From contig JAHBMJ010000709.1 in NCBI GenBank assembly GCA_018398765.1, positions 1-50,234 on the forward strand: 50,234 bases of DNA. The letters are read 5' to 3'. Made by a program: the position numbers and the translations under genes. The stretch comes from Chromera velia. Its lineage: Eukaryota; Sar; Chromeraceae. Below the pieces are notes generated by a model. It worked only from the letters and a program-made list of their open reading frames with translations, had not been told where the DNA came from and ran no database searches. Below are positions 45,445-50,234 of this stretch, piece by piece (the stretch's first letter is position 1; each line of letters opens with the position of its first letter).

Positions 45445-48400
45445 TCAGACAAAGAGGGAGGGAAATGGGACGAGAGGAACTGTGTCTTTCTTGGCAGATC
45501 ATACTAATAGAATCAAAAGGGCAGGAGCCGAAATTGAATGAATGTGTAAAAGACTCCAAGCGACAGGGTAAGAGTGGAAGAAAAAAAGCAGAAAAGTGAT
45601 CGAGAGGCAGTTTGAAGCGTTCGAAAGCTCTCTCTTTCTCCCAAACGTTCCGAATCCTTCTTTCTTGCCTCGTCTGAGACTTGTCAGGTCGTAGAAGAGA
45701 GAAGGGAGAACGCGACACGGGAAAAAGAGAAAACATTGGTAATAGAGTTTCGGACGCCAAAGCATTTCTTTGTATCGATACTTTTCATTCAACTCGAAAT
45801 TCGAAAGCGAAATTTAGAACCTGGGAACAAGTGTGAATCCAGCAACCCAATCAGATTCGGCAGGACAGAAAAGAAACGAGCAAGCGAGAAGACTCGGGCA
45901 GGGCGGGGGGGAAGAAAGAGAGCACAAATTAATCCACAGTGCGTTGCCTTCTGCAAACCTTTGATCAATCAATCGAAAGCGGTCCGTTGCTGTTCTTTTC
46001 TTTTCTTTTATTTTATTTTCTTTTCTTTTCTTACTCTTGAATGGCTTCCCCCCAGCCTCGGGCTGTCTGCCTGGACTGTCTTGATCATCGAACAGAAAGA
46101 AAGATGAGAGAAGAAGAGAACTGCGACACAAGAATTCTGTGCGTTCTTTTCTTCGGGGCGGTCCTTTGATGGACTGTCTCTGATCTAGAGAGCACCTCTC
46201 TCTTTTGCTTCGTTTGTTTGGGGCAGGGACCTGTTTTTGTTTCTTGAGTTGATTATTTCTATTTATCCTTTTCTCTTTATTCTTTTCCCTTCTTTCTGTT
46301 TGGCTTTTTTTTTGTTCTTTCCTGCTTGCTGCTCGTTCGCGGTTTCATCATGCTCGCCTCGTTATCATGTTGAAGTCAACTCCCATTTGCTTTCGTTCGT
46401 CCTGCTTTGTTCTCGCCTCTTTCTTTTGTTTCGCCGGTCCCACAAGGATGCAAACGATATGGTTTTTCCCTTCGATTTCTTGCGGTGATGTGGCGGCATT
46501 TCATTCTTTTGTCAACATCATTTTTCTTCACTCCGCTTCCAAGTGCCTGTCTTCTTGTTGCTCTCTAATTCGGCTGCTTGACTTAAGAAAGAGAGAGAGA
46601 GGGAAAGGAAAGGAGGGCATACGTCGCTGTTCCTTCTCTGTTTGTTTTTGTCTCAAGAGGGATAAGGAAGAAAGATGGACAGAAGCCAAAGAGGTATGAA
46701 CGATTCATGAATCCGTGAAAGTACGATGCCAACGAAAGAAAGTCTCTCTTTCTCTCTCCAAACCTTTTCTCACTCAAACCGAATTCACTGCAGCCAGTTG
46801 CATGTCTCTCTACCGAAATCCGATCAACCCTCATCCAACTCTTTTTCTCCCTATTCGTTCCCTTGCGACGAAAATCTCTCTTCCGTGAGGAACTCATCTA
46901 TTAAATATCTCTACGTCTTCCTGTCTCCTTTCTTCCTCGCACCGAGATGCAGCAGTGCAAAAGAAGAAGCGGAAATCAAGATGGATGCAAGGAAGTCTGG
47001 GGATTGTGTGTCTTTCTGAGAAACTGCGTTTTCTTGCTCCTATTTTCCAAAATAACGGTAAACAAAAAATGGAAAAAGAGGAAAGTGTACGCAATAGAAG
47101 GAGAATTTAGAGAGATCGGAAGAGCCGACGATTATTGAATTGTCGACCCGACTCGATATTCTTATGATTCCAGACGGCCTTCCATTTTTCACCATGCTTC
47201 CTTGACCTACCTGCATGAGTCCTTCCCTCTTCATCCGAAGGCCGGGCGAAGGGCGTGAGTGTGCACTCCTGTCTCATGCAAACGCTCTGAGCGTGTTCAT
47301 GCGAGTCCGTGTATGCTGTCAATGCGGGTGAAGGGACGGGGGGGGAGGGGCAGGTTTGCGTGTCTCAGTGAACAAGTGTGTGGCGCTATCTTTCTTTCTT
47401 TCTCTCCCTCTCTCCTCTGTGTCTGTCTGCCTCTCTCTCTCTCTCCCTATCTCTACTTGTGAGTGCTGATGTGTGTGTGTGTTGTGTGGTTGGCGGTGGG
47501 GNGGGTCGCAGTGTGAGTGTCAGCATGACGGCGTGTAGGTGGGGATGGAGGAAGACGGAGACCGGGAGGGGAAGTCCACGCGGTGACTGCATGAGCTTCC
47601 CTTTTCCTTGCTCCTCCCTGTACTCCGTGCACTCCTCTTCTGTCCTTCCTTCCGTCCTGCCTTCTGGCACCCTACTTCGACCCATCGTGTGATCTGCACG
47701 AGAGGCGAGACGACTGAAGGGAAGGGATCAAAGGAAAGAAAATGGGTGTAACGGGTCGGTATGAGTCTTTTTATTCACGAACAATGTGAGTGTGTGTCTG
47801 CATGGCTGACGATAGGCAGGTGCGAGTGAGCTTTGATGAATGCATCAGGGGGGGAGGGGGGAGTGAGGGGACTGCCTGCAAGCGGCATGCATGGCCCTGA
47901 CCTGAAGTGAGTGCATGGGTGAATGCGTCAACTGTCAGTGGGCAGGCAGATGCATGCATCCATGGGTGAGTGAGGAGATATGCGGAAGTCTCCTCTGAAA
48001 GTGATTTGCATGCGGACTGAAATCAATTTGAATGTATTCATCCGACGCGCGCGTGCGTCGTACTGGCTTGTAGAGTAACCAAACGTACTCAATGTCTACT
48101 CCCTCCCTTCCCTCCAACGATATCGCTCCTTTACAAGTATCCTCAAGCTGATGAATGTTTTCTGCGTGGATCGATCGGTCATTCGTTTCTTCTCCCTGCC
48201 CTTCTTTTCCCTTCCCTTTCTTTGTCTCAGACAGAGAAGCCTTCGACCAATCGGCCCCGAGACAGCACGAATCGATGCGTGAGTAAGTGCATGTGTGTAA
48301 GCGTAGACGGATTGTGCGGGCCGATCTTCCTTCCGGTCGTTGATGATGAATCCGCAGCGCTGACTTTCCCGCAGGTCTAAAATCCGGGTCTGCAGATTGA

Positions 48401-48689
48401 CTAACTAAATAATCATTTGTTCCGGCGGCTCTTCGAATTCTCACTTGATTCCTGCTCTCCAATTTGTGTTCAAGTTGCTTTCTCAAAGCTTTTTTGAAAT
48501 CTTAATTTCCTCGGGTTCCTTTCTCCACCGGCTTTTACGGTCTACCTGCCGGTCTTTCCGTCTGAATATCTCTTCCCCCCTTCTGTGTTTGCGTCCCTCT
48601 CAATCCTGCTTAGAATTGCTTTTGTCGTTTGCTTTCCGTTTTTTTAATGTCTTCTTCTCCATCACCAAATGGCCGGGACTTCCCGGGAC
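45445..48689. other. Gene-poor stretch, no gene recognised
   Basis: The first part is probably 3' untranslated sequence of the START gene. The rest is pyrimidine- or purine-skewed with short TTTTC, GAAA and CTCT runs and one ambiguous base at 47502. Frames of 100-180 codons exist on both strands, but none shows a domain, a signal peptide with good splice context, or codon-level support. Confidence 0.45.
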
Positions 48690-49758
48690 TATAAGGCCAG
48701 GGGTGGATAGACCTAAAAATATGCCATCCAAAGACAGTCGTTTCAAAACATAAAATTTGAAGTGCTTAATGCACCATGCATCTATTCAGAGTTTTATTAA
48801 TTACAATTAGATTAGTGTTTACAATTAGATTAGCAAATCTAGTAGCAAATTCATTGTGACCCATTTAATAGTAATTAATTAATTAAAACCCTAGTTTAAA
48901 CCTCGAGTAAAACCTTGTTCGAAAGTTAGATATTATTTAAATGATTCTAATATACTTTATATGAATAAACTGCATTCGAATCATTATAGTGATTAGTGAT
49001 TTAATGGTGAGTAGCCGTCACAGGAAAGCCGTTCTTGCCCGTGTTATCTTCCTTCGTGGGAGAGGACTGCCCTAGCAGTGTGTCCAGCTGCGTATCGAAC
49101 CAGCCGAACGTTAGAAGCTCATTTATGGGCCGATAGCGATGGTGAATAATGATGATGATAATGATTTAATGGTGCCTTTGAGCACTGTTACTAGCACTGT
49201 TCGATCTCTAATAATTTATAAGTAAACGTTTCTATCCTAATTCAGGCTAGTTGTACTCCACTTTTGAATTTCTGATTTACCTTCATACTCCCCAAAGGTT
49301 TCTAAGCTAACCCATGCTCAGAGTGGCCTATAGAGAGTGGCATGCCTAGTGGCATGCAAAGCCCATATAGCGAGGGCCCATACTATATATTTTAAAAGTT
49401 TGGATTCGATTATAAGAAGCCGGATCGAGTAAGAAGCCATTCACAAGAGTTTACTTCAATGTGGCCTTATCACCCTATATGCATGTATAATTTGAATCTA
49501 GATTTGAATAGCAAGTCTTTGTAACAGACTCTGTTCGATGGTTCTTTCAGACAAGTGGTAAACGAATCATCGATTGTTGTTCAGACTGGATCATCATCAT
49601 GCATTACCGTCTGGCGACGAATTAATGATCTGAGTTTATCTCCAACCTTCTTTGAACTGATCGAATGAATTCAATTGCAGTGTCCCGGGAATCAACGCCT
49701 CACCACCCCTCTTTTCCTTGAGTGTTTTTTCGTAAAGCAGACTACTAATGCCTCTTAA
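48690..49758. other. AT-rich island with dispersed-repeat copy
   Basis: Composition becomes AT-rich with TTAATTAATTAA-type words near 48875. Bases 49047-49160 repeat the block seen at 35750-35870, and GTGCCTTTGAGCACTGT at 49172 resembles 28395. This is likely degraded mobile DNA; no gene is seen. Confidence 0.5.
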
Positions 49759-50121
49759 ATGAATTTCTTACCACCATACTTCTGTGTCTTCTTCCGTTTT
49801 CCAAATCAAGATTTCTCACTTTCCCTACCTGCCCCTCTCCGGTTTCTCAATGAGTACTTTGCTCGTCTCTCGATCAGCTGCTTATCCACAAACGCACCCT
49901 GTGATCCAATCCTCCTGCAAGCACATCACAATGTACGCAGCTGTAGGAGACAGAATAGACGCCTCGTGCAAAGCTCACGCAGGCAGGCTCCCTACAGGCT
50001 CTTCGAGGCCCTCCCTGTGAGCAACAATGCCAGAAGACTGAAGCAAGAAGCTAAATCTCAAAAACTCGTGCAGAAAAAACGCAGCAGAAAAAAGAAAGAG
50101 AAATTGATACGAAAAGACTAA
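49759..50121 (+). CDS. Hypothetical 120-codon frame with a basic C-terminus
   Basis: An ATG-initiated frame that begins hydrophobic (MNFLPPYFCVFFRF) and ends in a lysine/arginine cluster (QKKRSRKKKEKLIRKD). It directly follows an AT-rich repeat island and is purine-rich near its end. No family is recognised and no splice evidence supports it. It could be chance. Confidence 0.2.
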   Translation: MNFLPPYFCVFFRFPNQDFSLSLPAPLRFLNEYFARLSISCLSTNAPCDPILLQAHHNVRSCRRQNRRLVQSSRRQAPYRLFEALPVSNNARRLKQEAKSQKLVQKKRSRKKKEKLIRKD

Positions 50122-50234
50122 GAAAGGACTCCAACAGAGACTTTACGGGCGCCATGTATGCCCGAAAGGATCAAAGGTTAACAAAAAAAAAAAAGGACGC
50201 ATCGCAGAGAGAGATTGAGAGAGCGAGAGAGAGA

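Noticed and set aside
47935-48486. 183-codon minus-strand frame
   Set aside because: No ATG at its start, no domain, and no splice signals that would join it to anything.

Overview
This is nuclear DNA from a eukaryote, most likely an alga with a complex (secondary, red-type) plastid. A photosynthetic alveolate such as a chromerid fits best. That placement is inference. It rests on a plastid-type IF-2 gene whose product starts with a signal peptide ending in an A|F cleavage motif followed by an Arg/Ser-rich stretch, on dense spliceosomal introns, on TGCATGCA-type palindromes in promoters, and on a microsatellite- and transposon-rich genome. Six genes were assembled by hand from exons whose reading phases agree across every junction. 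Nearly all introns begin GTNNG(T) and most end in TGCAG.

Layout: 1-282 is GA/CA microsatellite. 593-11220 (minus) is one 20-exon gene, incomplete at its 3' end, for a plastid-targeted protein with S1 RNA-binding domains joined to translation initiation factor IF-2. Head-to-head with it, 11872-15071 (plus) is a six-exon gene for a secreted J-domain (HPD) protein. 15072-16354 holds an AT-rich island, a 98-base assembly gap and GA repeats. 16600-17709 (minus) is an intronless short-chain dehydrogenase/reductase. It lies head-to-head with 18433-22526 (plus), a seven-exon V-ATPase subunit D gene. 22527-28650 is mostly repeats, with an uncertain coding fragment (24054-24490) and a small two-exon membrane protein (26361-27607).

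28653-35002 is a full-length but dead Ty3/gypsy chromovirus with 260-bp LTRs. Its gag-pol is a single frame broken by 12 stop codons with no net frameshift. It appears nested in an older TA-flanked inverted-repeat element (28467-35415). A third divergent gene pair follows: 36039-36974 (minus) encodes a cysteine-rich secreted protein, and 38003-45444 (plus) an 11-exon START-domain protein with a C2-like region and several membrane segments. From 45445 to the end I see no convincing gene. An AT-rich island (48690-49750) shares a dispersed repeat with 35750-35870.

The genes do not form a pathway: plastid translation, protein folding in the secretory route, redox metabolism, vacuolar acidification and lipid transfer are all represented. 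The most unusual items are the S1/IF-2 fusion with a lysine-rich insert in its GTPase domain, the START/C2/membrane protein, the relaxed 5' splice-site rule, and three consecutive head-to-head gene pairs whose shared promoters each carry an alternating AT palindrome.
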